This document shows positions 49,759 through 63,939 of a stretch of 64,000 nucleotides of DNA, in pieces. The stretch covers positions 1,798,001-1,862,000 of the forward strand of contig NC_134681.1 in the NCBI RefSeq assembly GCF_024713945.1. Reading direction: 5' to 3'. Within the stretch, counting starts at the first letter, position 1, and each line of letters opens with the position of its first letter. Position numbers and translations under genes: made by a program. The notes under the pieces are model-generated. The model saw nothing but the letters and a program-made list of their open reading frames with translations. It was not told the DNA's origin and ran no database searches. Source of the stretch: Dermatophagoides farinae. Lineage: Eukaryota > Arthropoda > Arachnida > Sarcoptiformes > Pyroglyphidae.

Positions 49759-52700
49759 GATGATGATTATCAAATCGTGTATTATTTTGATGATGATGAG
49801 AATGGTGATGATCAAGATTATTATTTGATTCTGGTGGTTCATCAGCAATTTTTGGTGACAATTGTTTTGGATGTGATGATGAATGTTTTTGTTGCTGTTT
49901 TTGTTGTTGTTGTTGTTGTTTTGCAATTGACGATGCTAATGATGATGATGATGATGATGAACGTGATGTTCCTGTTGACATTATCGATGATGGTGATGTT
50001 GGTGCTGGTGATGATGATGATAATGATTCTGTAGCTAAAGCTGTTTTTGAGGATTTTTGATCTTGACAATTATTATTAGTTGCTGTAATACTAATACTAC
50101 TACTACTACTACTACTACAATTTGTATTATTATCAATTTCCGTTTCCGATGATGATGAATAAGATTCAGATAATGATGGTGATATTGATATTGATGATGG
50201 TGTTGTTGTTGTCGTTGTTGATTGTTTGTGTAAATTATCATTTGAAGAAGAAGAAAAATGTAATTCACCGTGTTCTTGGATATTGGTAAAAATTTTCTTA
50301 CATATACAACAACATTGTTTTTGTCCATCACCATCATCATCATCATCATTATCGTTGGATGAATGTGATTTTTGGTGTTTTATAAATTCATTCGCTGTTA
50401 ATAGAATCAAATTGCATTCAATACATTGTTGTTGCTGCAGCGATGATGATATTGTAATGGCAGAATGATGATGATGATGTTGATGATCAATCAATTGATC
50501 ACGTAATATTCGTTGATCACATATATTGCACTGGATAAATGTCGATTCTTTACAATCATCCAAATTATCGGCGTTTGCTGTTGTTGTTTCTAGTTTTAAA
50601 TTTGAAATTTTTAATAAAGATTTTTGTAGCTGCTGCTGATGCTGTGATGGTGGTGGTGGTGGCGACGATGATGGTTGATGGTCTTTTTTGATTAAATTAT
50701 CGATACCAAAATTGGATAAACGTTTTTGGCCATTAGATTTTGCCGTTGACACTATTGTTGTTGGTTTCATTTTCAATTTTAATTTTGGCTGCGAATCGAT
50801 AAAATGTTCATTATTGCCGGAACAAATCGATGTCGATAATGATGATGGTGGTGTTGTCGATTGAATCTTTATAATCGATTGTGATTGTTCATCAGTTATT
50901 ACGGAAACGTTTGCATTTGTATTGTGAAATTGTTGCGTAGCTGCTTCTGCTACTGATGCTGTATTCGGTGTTGTCGATTTAGATATTGATGCTGATGCTG
51001 ATGATGATGATGATGATGATGACGATGACGATGACGATGAAGGTGTTAATGGCTGTTGTATATTATTATTATTATTAGTACTACCATTTTGTTGTACAAA
51101 TAATTCATCCAATTTTTTCATCAAATTCATTGTATTATTATGTTTTTGTTTAACATGTTGATAGAAATCATTTTCAATATCAAAATGTTTATCACATAGT
51201 ATACAGAATAATTGTAAATCTTCTGAATAATGTGAAAATGTTTCAAAATGTTTCTGTATCAATTGTTTTGTATCGAACAATTGTTGACATAATTGACATT
51301 GATAAACACGTGCACAATGTTTATCCATTAGATGTTCATCAAGTTGTTTTCGTTGTTCAAAATGAATATTTTTACATTGATCACAGGTAAATTTTATTTG
51401 TTTTTTACACACATGTGTTATAATGTGATCATGAAATTTTTCTAAATTATCAAATGTTACCGTTGCTGATTGTGTTTGTTGTTGTTGTTGTTGTTCTGCG
51501 CAATATGGACAATGAAATTTTTCCATAACGATCATTGATGCAGCAGCTGCAGCGGCGGCGGCGGCCGCCGCTGCTGTTGCACGTTCATTAGCTAAATTAT
51601 CCAACATTGCTTGACATATTGAATTTGTCTGTTGATTTGTATGATATGGTGTCGTATGATTTGCCATTGCGGCAAATGTTGATGATGATGATGGTGATGA
51701 TGACCATGATGATGGAAATGTTGTTGTTGTTGATGCTGAATTAGGATTCTGTTGCTGTTGTTGATATGTTTTTAATAAATGTTGATATGATTGTGTAGCT
51801 GCTGCTGCCGCTGCTGCTGCATGACCATTTGTATATGCTGCCGCTAGATGATCATATAATGAATAGAATGGAAATTTTGAAAGAAAATTATTATATTGAT
51901 GTGGTGTATTCAATGTTGACGAAGGAAATAAGCCAGATTGTTGTTGTTGTTGTTGATGTTGATGTTGTTGTTGAGCAAAATTTGCCATACGTAATGATTG
52001 CCATAAGAATGGATTATATGGTGAATCAATTTCGGTACGACCATTTTCTTGCTGTGATGGTGGTTGTGGTAATAATAAACCTGATGATGTTTCTTTTTGT
52101 GAAACAATAAATTCATTACCACTATTAGGGCCACCAAATAATGATGATGATGCATTATCATTGGACAAATGATGTTGATGAGAATTTAGATCATTTATCA
52201 ATAAATTGGAATTTTTCAATGGTGATGATGTTTGATGATTATGATGTGGATGATGATGAGGTATACCATCATTAGGTGATAACGATGATGATGATGTCCA
52301 TGATCCATGAAGATTATTTTTTAATTTTTTATTATTTGATAATAATAAATCTTTGTTAATAAATTGTTGTTGCCGATGTATTTCATCAATCAATGGACGT
52401 TTCAATGGTGATTGTTGTTGTTGTTGTTGTTGTTGATTTGATGGATATCGATTTTGATTTGAATCAATTGATGATAATGAAGATGACGATGATGATGATG
52501 AATCAATTGATCCATTTCCAGCAATACCATTTATATGATGATGACCATTTGAAATGATAGCCGCAGTAGCAGCAGCAGCAGCAGCATTTGATGATGATGT
52601 CTGTGTACCATTAATTGTTTTTAATGGCATCATATTATATGAACGTATCGATTTATTTGATTGATGATGATTATTTTGTGATGATAAATGGCTACCATGA

Positions 52701-55141
52701 TGTTCCATCGCTGATGCTGCTGCTGCCGCTGATGATGATGATGATACATTGCGTTTATGATTCTGCATATGACTAGATAATGCTAATGTGATAAGATATA
52801 ATGAATAATAATAAATAGATTATATAAATTGATTCAATTTAACAAGAAAAAAAATATTTTCCGTGAAAAAAAAATAAAAACATACCGGCTGCTGTATTAT
52901 AACCACGATTACAGAATGAACATTGAAACGGTTTCATATGATCATGTGTTTTCATATGAATCTTCAGATGATCACTGCGTGAAAATGCCGATTCACATTG
53001 GCTACATTGGAATCGTTTATCGCCCGTATGTAATTTAACATGACGATCACGGCTACGTTTATGTTTAAAAAAACGATGACAATATTCACATTGAAATGGT
53101 GTTTCTTCCATCTTTTTTCGTTTGTTTGTTTGTTAAATTTGGCCACATGAAGAAGATTGAAAATCAAGCAAAAAAAAAAAATAGATAAATAAATTGATTG
53201 TAAGCAAATTCAACATAATCAAATCAATCAATCATTCATACATTAAATAAAAAAAAAGAGAAAAGAAAACCTGCTGGTACCTGTAGAATTTTGTTTTTTG
53301 TTTGTTTGTTTCTAAATATTCATACGACGATGATCAAATTCCGTACACACACACACACACACATAGACATCATTAATTCTGGATTTTCATGAATGATTTG
53401 AATCATCAAGTTTTAACTATTAACAATCAATTGGTGGCTGAAAACAAAACACAAATGCATTCATTGAATGACCAAATGGTGAATGAATGAATGGAAACAA
53501 AAGTGTCTCACCACTGAATACTAAAAAATCCAATTTGAATTGAAACGACGACAACGACAACGACAACAACAACAACAACGACAACAACAAGTAAACAATA
53601 GGAACAAAAAACTGCATGAACGAAGTAGAATTTTCTTCTTATTTCTAGATTAGATTAAAACCAAAATGAATGGAAAAAAAATATTTGAATCAAAAATCAT
53701 ATTAAATGATCGACAAAATTCATCATCATCATCATCATCATCATTATCGTTAATATGAAAAAAAAACTTTGAAATAGATATGATATGATCGATTGATTTA
53801 ACAACAACAACAACAAACGACAACAACAACCAACCAACCAACCAACCAACAACAAAAGTGAGATAAAGAAAGAAAGAAAAATTTTTTTTTTTTTTTTGAT
53901 TATCATTAAAGATTGTAAAGGAGGTTCAGCCTTTTTTCTCGATTTCTCTTTGTTTGTTTTTTTTCAACAATAACGAAAAAAAAAATTTGATCCAGAATTT
54001 ATTTCCACACAGAATCTCAAAACCAGTATGGATCAAAAAAAAAAAAAAAAAAAAAAAAGACGAACGAACAAACGAAAAAATCATTTGATTTTGATATTTA
54101 ATTAATGATATTTCAGTTGTTTTAAGATTTTATAGCCAGATTTCTATATTTTTTCTTTTCTTTCTGCAACAAGATATCGATAAAATGGTCAGTTTTTGCT
54201 TTTGTATTGGCCACCATAAAATGTTTGTCATTTAATTTTTTTTTTCTTTTCAGTGTTCTTGCCGGGCCACCTCACTCAAATGTGTCAATATTTGCCAGAC
54301 AAAGAATTATAGATTGTGTGAAAAGAGAGAGAAATCAAGCTATCATTTTAGACCATTTGAATACAATCAATCCAGGTATTTATTCAGCATTCATGAATCA
54401 TTCAGAATTGAATTGACGATAATCACAATTTCAAAAAAAAAAAAAAATGATAATCGATAATTGAAATGTATCAATGATAAAAGTATGATCAACTGAAAAA
54501 TTATAGATTATGAGAATATGAGAATAACCGACAACGACGACGACAAAAAAAATCGCCATAATTGCAGCATATTTTTTTTCCATCTCTTGTTTTTGTGGCC
54601 AATACTCCAAACACACACACACACACACAAGAAAATTATATTAGATTCCATGTGTATCAATAAATAAATAAGAAATGAAAAAGAAAACAGATTGATTAAC
54701 AGAAAAATATAACAGGTAAAAACACTTAATTCATCATCAAAAGTAATAACTGTCAACATGAGAAAAAAAATATATATATACATGTATAATTCATTAATTC
54801 AATGAATTAAGTAATCATCAATATCTATCGACAAAAATAAACAGCAAGAATCAAGAATATCTTTTCTTTTTTTTTTAACTCTGAATATTCTATAGATAAT
54901 CGGTGTTGTGCATGAAGCATTTTATCGTATTTCAGTCACTTACATTGATTAACCCCATCGATGTTGTTGTTGTCGACGGTGGTGGTGGTGGTGGTGATGA
55001 ATTTGTATTATTTACGGTTGTAGTTGTCGATGAAGATGATGAAGCCGCTGCTGCTGCTGCGGCTGCTATTGCAGCAGCTACTGCTGAAGATGCAGCAAGA
55101 TGATGATTTTGATGATGATGATGATGATGATTTGGGTTCAT
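49307..55141 (-). CDS. ZNF423/Oaz-like C2H2 zinc-finger transcription factor (at least 2, probably 3 exons)
   Basis: Secure exons are 53111-52886 and 52782-49307, joined in phase (Gly-to-Ala codon split G|CA). A probable first exon, 55141-54944 (Met, His/Ala/Ser/Pro runs, then a strong GTAAGT donor), fits in phase to give 1299 residues; without it, translation could start at [11 protein letters not shown]. Three tight N-terminal fingers [30 protein letters not shown] and [15 protein letters not shown] match ZNF423/ZNF521 (human [30 protein letters not shown]). Spread-out fingers follow (CPYC, CDQC, CQLC, CILC, CNIC, CIEC, CCIC), separated by long Ser, Gln, Ala, His and Asp runs. This family partners with EBF and SMAD proteins; here that is inference. 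The human proteins have about 30 fingers, so this one is reduced. The C-terminus is acidic, then basic. Confidence 0.85.
54254..54375 (+). other. Isolated exon-like island on the plus strand
   Basis: A 122-bp segment of mixed, non-repetitive sequence is bounded by a textbook acceptor (poly-T then TTTTCAG) and a GTATTT donor. Two frames are open across it. One reads [16 protein letters not shown] then [12 protein letters not shown] and [11 protein letters not shown]; the other is Cys-rich ([20 protein letters not shown]). I recognise neither. It lies antisense in the probable first intron of the ZNF423/Oaz-like gene. It may be an exon of an unannotated plus-strand transcript, a transposon relic or chance. 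Confidence 0.3.
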
Positions 55142-55836
55142 TTGTGTATTATTTGTTTTTTTTGGTTCAAGAGAAAATGAATTTTTAAATCATAATTTCA
55201 CAAAAAAAAAAAATTCATCGAAAATTTCAAGAATAGAAAAAAAACGATCGATCGCAATTAATTGATTGATTTTCTATTGATGAGAAAAAAAAATTTAATA
55301 AAGTCAACAAAACCAAACAAAACAAAACAAAAAAAGAAAAGTAAAAGAGAAAAAAATTCAAATGAAATCAATCTCTATATATATCGATCAGTTCAGGTCG
55401 ATGTCCAAACACTGAATAAAGTTGTAATGATTTTGGTGGTGTTTTTGTACACCCAAAACACAAACTTAGAGTGAATGATGATGATGATGATGATGACGAA
55501 AAAAAACTTGACTACCAAGCAAAGCGAGAAAAAATCGACACCACCACCACCAACACCACCACCACCACGAACATTAATATGTTTGAGGGTCAGCAGCAGT
55601 GATAAACAAAACAGAAAAAAAAATTATCTTTTTTACTATACGAAATCACCAAAAGCAAAACAAAATAATAAAAATCAAAAAAAGGGCCTCACACACACAC
55701 AAGTAGTAGGTTTTTTTTCTGCTTCTATTAACGATGAAATTGACCAGAAAAAAAAAATTTCATTCAAACACACTCGTTAAGAGAAAGAGAGAGAGAGAGT
55801 GAACAAAGTTTAATGATTGAAATTCGTTTTAATCGT

Positions 55837-55865
55837 TGGTGGTGGTGGTGGTGGTGGTGGTGGTG
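55837..55865. repeat. GGT trinucleotide microsatellite
   Basis: About nine GGT units. Confidence 0.9.
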
Positions 55866-56819
55866 CTTGTTACTAGTTGCTGTTTTAGACCTTTGGTCTT
55901 GCGGTCAATTTAGCCAATTTAGTATAGAAAGAGAGAGAGAGATTAATTTATTTTCAAAATTGAGATTGAGCTTCATGTGTGTGATCTGTATAAACACGTT
56001 GACATTTGCCCTTTTCTTGAATGGACATACAATAATAACACACACGATGATGATGATGATGAGATAATTTGCTTTAAAAAAAACACACACCGGATGATTT
56101 AGTTTTTTTTTCTGGTTGCTTGGCAAAAAAAAGGCTACTGTTATTAATACTGTTGGTTTTGGTTTTGTTTTTTTTTTTTTTTTTGGTTCAAATTAAATGA
56201 AAAAGAAATTAGATACACCAAGACTTGGACAGTTGAATTTTTTTGTTTTTTTTTTTTTTTTGGTCATACAAAATAATGATGGTAATGATGTTGTCGCTGT
56301 TGTTGGTGATAAATATATTTGTAAAGTAAAGAACGATAATTGATCGATGACTGTGTTTGTGTCAACTTGAAAAAACAAACACACACACACACAAACACAC
56401 GTGTCTGTCACATGTGACAAAATTTTCAATTATTTAAAATTCTATACTTGACACGTGCTTTTTTTCTGCACTGCAACAAAAAAAAACCTGTTGATTATAA
56501 TGAATTTTTGCAAAAAAAAATTATTCTTCTGAAAATGAGAAAACAAAAACATCAAAGAATTTTTTATGTGAATCCATTATAGGTTAAACTAAAAAAAAAA
56601 TTTCCGAAAACATCCAATAACAAACATGCTCACACACATACACACTGATGACTGGTGATGATGACTGATGATTGACTGATGATCAAAACAACCGTATAGT
56701 TTTAATGTTTAAACAAAAATGGCGCCCGATTAATACTATTATATATGTGTGTGTGTGTGTGTGTATATATATTCAAAACTTTTATCTCTGTTAAGCTGAG
56801 CATTTGGCTCATTTTATCC

Positions 56820-56822
<3 letters not shown>

Positions 56823-56852
<30 letters not shown>
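56823..56852. repeat. TC dinucleotide microsatellite
   Basis: About fifteen TC units. Confidence 0.9.
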
Positions 56853-56854
<2 letters not shown>

Positions 56855-59800
56855 GTTCTCTCTCAAATACACACACACACACAGACAGACATTTGTATCT
56901 TGTGAAGAAAAAAAAAATTCTTCGTTGTTGTTGTTGTTGTTTTTGCTATTTCCATTTTTTTTTTCATTCCACAGTTTGACGTCTTTATTATATCGATATA
57001 GCCACACAACAACAACAACAACCGCCGCTGCCACCACCACCACCACCATCACCATCACCACCATCATAGTTATCGATGATTATGATGATGATGGGCCCAC
57101 CATCAACGTTATGCCACTGAAAAGAATTTTCTGTTTTTTTTTTATAATACCTGTGTGTGTGTGTGTATAGCCAATATATAATTTTTTTTTCTTCTATTTG
57201 GTGCTAGTTTCAGTTCATTGCATCGATGATGATGATGATGATTATGATGATGGTGATGGTGGATTTTTATATTTTTTTTTTTTGCTCTTTTTTTTCTATC
57301 GAAAAGATGTTAAGAGTTATTATTATTATTCTCCCTATACAGGTAGGAGAAAAAACAACAACAACAATAACAACAAGGCGGAGGATGATAGATTATGAAT
57401 TCTAGGATAGATATGGATGGATCCCAGCAAAAAAAAATTTGTATACATTCCAAATTCCAATAAATCAATTTCAACAATAACAACAATATATAAAAGGGAA
57501 TGATGATTGGTAATGAGGATGAGCACACTCATGAAAGAGAAAGAGAGAAATGAATATATTACATGATGATAGGCGGTTACAAATTTTATATTGTAACAAC
57601 AACAACGACAACAACAACAACAACAACAGCAAACAACAACAAACTACAACTTTACACATAGAGAATGAATAAAACATACATATATATACAAGAACATCAA
57701 CAAGAAAAAAAAATGGGCGTCAACTCGATAATAAAAAAAAAGGAAAAAGATGGGCGGAGTTTAATTGATGTTATTTTATTATTTTAGTTTTAGTTTCAGT
57801 TTTTTTTTTTGTTTGTTTCTACATCTTGTCCAATTCTAGATAGACATCAATGAAATGAAATGATGAAAAAAAAAAATGTTCTCGCCCATAAACATCATCA
57901 TCATCATCATCAGTTGATGTGCAAGTTGGTGTTTCTATTCATTCATTTTTTTTTTTTTAGATTTTTTTTCCATTATTTCTACCTGGCTAGAAAAAAAAAC
58001 ATGAACATGATGGTGAATACTAGTGATGATAATGGTGAATGGTAAAGGTGCCGCCAATTTTTTTTTTCCTTTTTTTTTTGATTTCTTCACCTGATCATCA
58101 TTCATTCACCAACCACGATTGTAGTATGTGAGAGTTGATGATACACCTACAATAGGAATACCTAACTTGGATTGTGTAAAGAAAGAGAGAGAAAGAAAAG
58201 AGAAAAAGAAATTTGGAAAACAAGAACAAGAGAGAAAAAAAAGAGCATGATGAACCAGAATTTTTTTTTTTTTTTTTTTTTTTTGGTAAAAACTTGTTGA
58301 ATTGAACACACACACACTATCAGCACCACCAAAGGTGCATCACAAATCATCATCGAGTATCGATATTCACATTTCACCAAAAAAAAAATAACAAAGAAAA
58401 AGAAAAGCTTTACAGATCTTTTAATTTTCGATTTTTTTAGGTTGTTGTTGTTGTTTAGGCTCCAACAATCAACTTGATGTTTTTTTTTCTCTTTTTGATG
58501 ATGATTCTACATCATTGAATGATGATAATAGAATAGAGAAACATGGACACACGATTCTTCTGGTTGAATGATTTGGTGAATTGCTTTTTTCTTTTTCTTT
58601 TTTCTTTCTTTGTTTCTTCCTACATTTTATATTTTGCAGACTTATTTCTAGAAAAAAAAAATCTAAATCTCATTACATCAGGTAAACGTATGTGCGTGTG
58701 TGTGTGTGTGAATGATTTCTTTAAGGATTTATATCATCTAACAGGCTATTGTTAACAAAAAAAAAATTTCAAACTACACAAAAAAAAACATCCACATAAG
58801 CTAAACATACACACACAAACTACTACACCATAGTATCTTTGATGTAGAAAATACATCGTGACGATGATGATGATAATCAACATCAGAAACAACGAAAACA
58901 ACATCAACAGCAACAGGATATTTTGACCACACAAGATGACAATTATAAACATCATCATGTCTTGTGGATTTTTCGTCGTTGTTGTTGTTTGTTCTCGCTA
59001 TGTGGTTGATTTGATTTTGAAATATCTATCTTTTTTTTGGGGGAAGAAAAAAAATGAAATAAAATTCTTTGATCTATATCTATCAATTTATGTGTCTTAT
59101 TTGATTTATTTTTGTGAAAGGAAAAAGATTTCTTTCTCCGCTTATCAATCAAAATAGAGATATAGAGATAGAGAGAGAGAGAAATGGTAATTATACGCGC
59201 AGTGGACCTATATAGAATTTCCGGTCAATTTGAATAAATATCGCGCCCATTTTTTTTCTCAGTCTCTCTCTCGTTCTTATTATCATCATTATGTTGATGA
59301 TGGCGAGATGATGATAATTATCATTATCTTATGAAAAAAAACAGCTGATACCCTAATATGGTCTGTACGCGCACACAAAAACACAGACAAAAATTCAAAT
59401 CATCTGGCCATAAAAAAAAAAACAAAAATTCGGGTGCCGATCACGAACATCATTATCATCATCATCAAAGTTGAAGAAAATGAAAACGAAGAAAAAAAAT
59501 AATAAATTAATTTGTTAGTGTAGACCACCACCACCAACACCAACACCTGACTTTATTTGACTTGACAACAACAACAGGTGAACGGAAATTGAACCATAAG
59601 ATTGATTCTTTTTTTCTTTGCTGTCTAGAATTAGTCAGTGTAAGATTACACGCACACACACACACGTAAACGTAAAACGCATATAGATCAGGCCTTTAGG
59701 CCGTTTTTTTTTTCTTGAGAAGAATTAATTGATTAATTATTTAATTAATCGAGTAGTGAGAAAATGTTTTTTTTTGTTGTTGTTGTTCCACCATATTTTT

Positions 59801-60359
59801 CATTCATTTATTCATTTCTGCATATCTGTTGTATCATATAGCAACAACAACAAATTTTTTTTTCTTCTTTCTTTCTTTCTTCAACTGTGGAGGCATTTTA
59901 ATTAGCCATATATATATACGAAATGAAGTGAAATGAAATGATAAGAAATTGAAGATCACACACACACATCGGCCTTATTTAATTCATGGAATTTTTTTTT
60001 CATTTTCTTTTTGCTTGTGTGTGGTAGAAAAAATGAAACAGAAAAAAAACGCATCAAAAAAAATGAAAATTAGGTGCAGCAAATGATTATAATGCAACGA
60101 AAAAAAAACAAAACTTGTGAATCAAAAATTATCAATTCCAACGCCATTTTTTTTTGTCTTGTAAATGAATTGGAATTTTGTTTAAATTCAAAAATTAAAT
60201 TTGAATGATTTTTCAATCACTTTTTTTCTGCCAATCCATTGGAAATAACAAGACATCAACAACAACAACAAATCGCGCCCAACAACATAAGAAGATTTCC
60301 TATTCAAAATCATCAACAAACCTCTTTTTCATCGATCTAAATAACGATTCATGACCTTT

Positions 60360-60360
<1 letters not shown>

Positions 60361-60412
<52 letters not shown>

Positions 60413-60421
60413 GTTGTTGTT
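60361..60421. repeat. GTT trinucleotide microsatellite
   Basis: About twenty GTT units with one GTC interruption, the longest triplet repeat in the window. Confidence 0.95.
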
Positions 60422-61649
60422 ATGGTGGCGGTGTTAGGCCATATCCCTTCATTTATATAATACTGAATGTTGATGATGAGAAAAACAAAAAAAAACACAA
60501 AAAACAAAAAAAAACAAAATCCAAAAATGTAAAATGCACAAACACAAACAAACAAACAAACACACACACACACAATCAATTTGCATTTTACATCCTCTTT
60601 TCAACATTTTTTTATGTTCAATTTTCAAATTTGTAAAAGAAAATGTTCTCGTGTGTGTGTGTTTATTTTATTCATTCTGAAAAATTTTTTTTTCATCATT
60701 ATTTAACTCAATCTAACTTATACAACACCTGACTTGATTATTACTCTTATTACTACTACTACTATTACTACTACTAGTAGTAATACTACACTGATATCTA
60801 ATCTTTTTTTTTGCTTGCCAATACCGGATGATGATGGTCATTGAATGTTAAAATTTTATGTAAGGATTGATTGAAACAACAAGTTGAATTTGTTAAACCA
60901 TACACACACACACTTGAAAAATAAACTTGACTTTTTTTTTGTTGACTCGTTTTCTTAATATTTTTTTTTTTTTTTTTTTTGATTCAATAAAAAAATTTTT
61001 TTTTCAGGTGCGCCAGGTTCCATTGCATATAAATACAAATCATATATGATAATCGGTCACAACAGGTGCAATTAAAGTTGAAAAGAAAAAAAAATGAAAA
61101 CATTTGCATCATCATCATCATCATCCTAATCATTATCGTTATTATTATTATTAATTTTCGGAAAAATAAATCAAAGCTCAATGTGTGTGTGTGTGTGTGT
61201 GTGTGATCAGATTGCTTTTTTGGATGCGCAACCTTTTTTTTATCTGGCCATATTCATGGCTACATTTGATAAATTAACGAAAAAAAAACGAGTCGAATAG
61301 AGCGAAAAACAGAATTTTTTTCTGATTGATTTTTGTTGACAAAACGAAAAAAAAATGAAAACATTTTCATCATCATTTTTTGATCATGGTGATTGATCAT
61401 TTATTTGTTTATGTTTTTTTTTTGTTTTTGTGTTTCACCATTTGAAATTCATATTCAGATTTTTATTATTTGATCACTATCTAGTTCTATTGATCAATAA
61501 TTTACAACAAATTCATTGGAATTGAAAACAAAATTTACCGGTTCTATTTTCGGCAGTTTGTAATGATGATCATGATGATGATGATGGTTTTAATGACAAA
61601 CATAAACATAAAATCGGCAATTTTTGTTCGTTTGATGTTTTGTTGTTGT

Positions 61650-61682
<33 letters not shown>

Positions 61683-63180
61683 GGATAATTAATTGCAATT
61701 GGTTTCTATTTCGATTACCATTGCCAGCGTTCAAAATCAATAATAATAAAAATAACAAAAAAATAAACAAAGTTTGTAATGGTAAAATAAAATAAAAAAT
61801 CAAATGTTAATTATTGATGATTGATTTGGATATATATACAAATTGTTATTATTATTCTAAAATAATTCAATGACGGATATCATTGGATGGATCATTTTGT
61901 TCGTGCGACAAACACGCGTGCAATAAATATATATGCAAAAAAAATTTTGTTTCGTCAAAAAATTCAATTTGTTTGAAATTTTTTTTTATTTATTTATTTA
62001 AATCTTATAAATTCAACACTTTGATTACAGACAGACTGGCAGACAGCTGTTAATCATAAGCTTCCAATGATGATGATGATTATTATTCATTTCCATAATG
62101 TTGTTGTTGTTGTTGTTGTTGTGGTTGTTTCTCCAATGGAAAAAATAAAAAATTATCGATTTGAATCAATTTTAAATGAATTTATCAATGAAAATATGAA
62201 ATCCTTTTTTTTAATTTGCAAAAAAAAACCATTCAAATTAATGATTGGTGATTTAGTGGCGATACAAGCAATATAATCATTAGTTTGTTTGTTTGTTTTT
62301 TTTTCCAAAAGATAATTTTCTTTTTTTTTTATTGATACATTCATCATCATCATTGTGAATTGTCTATGCTGTTGTTGTTGTTGCCGTTGTTGTTATAATG
62401 AATGCTGCAATGTAGAAATTTAGAAATTTAATTATACAAAAAAAATCCATCAACAACAACAACAAGCATCGTATGGTTTGTTTGTGTTTGTGTTTTTTTT
62501 TTTTTTTTGGCCAATAATAATCATCATCATCATTATATATATGTTTCATGTCCAATACTTGGAAATTGATTATGACTGATGATGCATCGGCCGTTGTCGT
62601 TGTCGTTGTTGTTGATGTTCATAATGAATCATAAGATTTTTGAGCTTTTTTCATTTGAATTTTTATTACACATTATTCACATTAAGTGTCCATATACATA
62701 TATACACATGGATCGATATTTCTGATGAAAATTTCATAATCGATATCATTTGCTCTGCTATTTTACTACTATGATGATGATCATTATTATGGCCAAATAA
62801 TTGAATGAATGAAAATGTGTGTGTGAGAATTAATGTGATTTTTATTTGTTTGTTTTTTTTTGTTTTTGGCTGATGAAATGAATTAGAATGACAATGATGA
62901 TGATAATGGCAATCTATTTTTATTTTTCACTTTCTCTCTCTTGATTTAATTGCAGCCATTTTTTTTTTTTTTTTTTTTTTTTTGATTGATTAAATCATCA
63001 TTGATTTGGCTATTTATGAATATTATGATCAACTAGTGAAGAAACAGAAAAAAAAATCGATTATTCAAATCAACATTATCATGACAAATTCATAAATCGA
63101 AATGTCCAGAAAATTTTTTTTTCATCTGTACCTGTTATTTTAAAAATTTATCAAGAAAAAAAAACCTGAATGAATAGCCA

Positions 63181-63182
<2 letters not shown>

Positions 63183-63222
<40 letters not shown>
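63183..63222. repeat. ATC trinucleotide microsatellite
   Basis: About thirteen ATC units. Confidence 0.95.
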
Positions 63223-63890
63223 GTGGACAACATTTTCAAAGGTAAAAGCATAAAAAAAACTTGAAAAAAATGTAATAGGCCACCAAGATAGCTAAGATCT
63301 TTTTTCTTTTCTTTTTTTTTTGTTGACGGACATTACCCTTAATAATAATAATAATGATGATGTTTTCAAACGTTAATATAACAAATTTCCGATATATACA
63401 ATAAACAAACGTATACTGTTTGTATGTGACCATTACCAACATCATCATCATGATGATGATCATCTTCATCATTCAATGGCCACCACCACCACCACCACCA
63501 CCAACACTATTTCTAATTTCAATTCTATCACAGTCATCAATGATGATGATGATAATGTCTGCCGCCGCCGACGCCGCCGCTGATGCTGCCAAGAAGGCAT
63601 AAGCACCAAAAAAAAAAAAAAAAAAAAGAAAGAAGAAAAAAAATATTCAAAGAATCTTATCTACACAGAAAGCTAGGCTTAGAGACCTTAGACAGGCATA
63701 TAATAAACATCTTTATTATTATCGCATCAAATTTATTATTGTCGATGATGATGATGATGATGACTGCTGTAAACTTTGGATAGAAATAAAGACATTAACT
63801 ACCAATCAGCATTTGCCACACACAAACACAAACACAAACACACACACACACACACGAACATGAACACCAATCCATGATGATGATTGTTGA

Positions 63891-63894
<4 letters not shown>

Positions 63895-63933
<39 letters not shown>
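63895..63933. repeat. CA dinucleotide microsatellite
   Basis: About nineteen AC units, the longest dinucleotide run in the window; a shorter CA run precedes it at about 63838-63855. Confidence 0.95.

Positions 63934-63939
<6 letters not shown>

Noticed and set aside
49501-50349. Several overlapping frames on both strands over the zinc-finger gene
   Set aside because: They are shadow readings of triplet repeats; the minus-strand zinc-finger frame explains the region.
63183-63222. Regular repeat array that might suggest CRISPR
   Set aside because: It is a plain ATC microsatellite with no spacers, in a eukaryotic genome.
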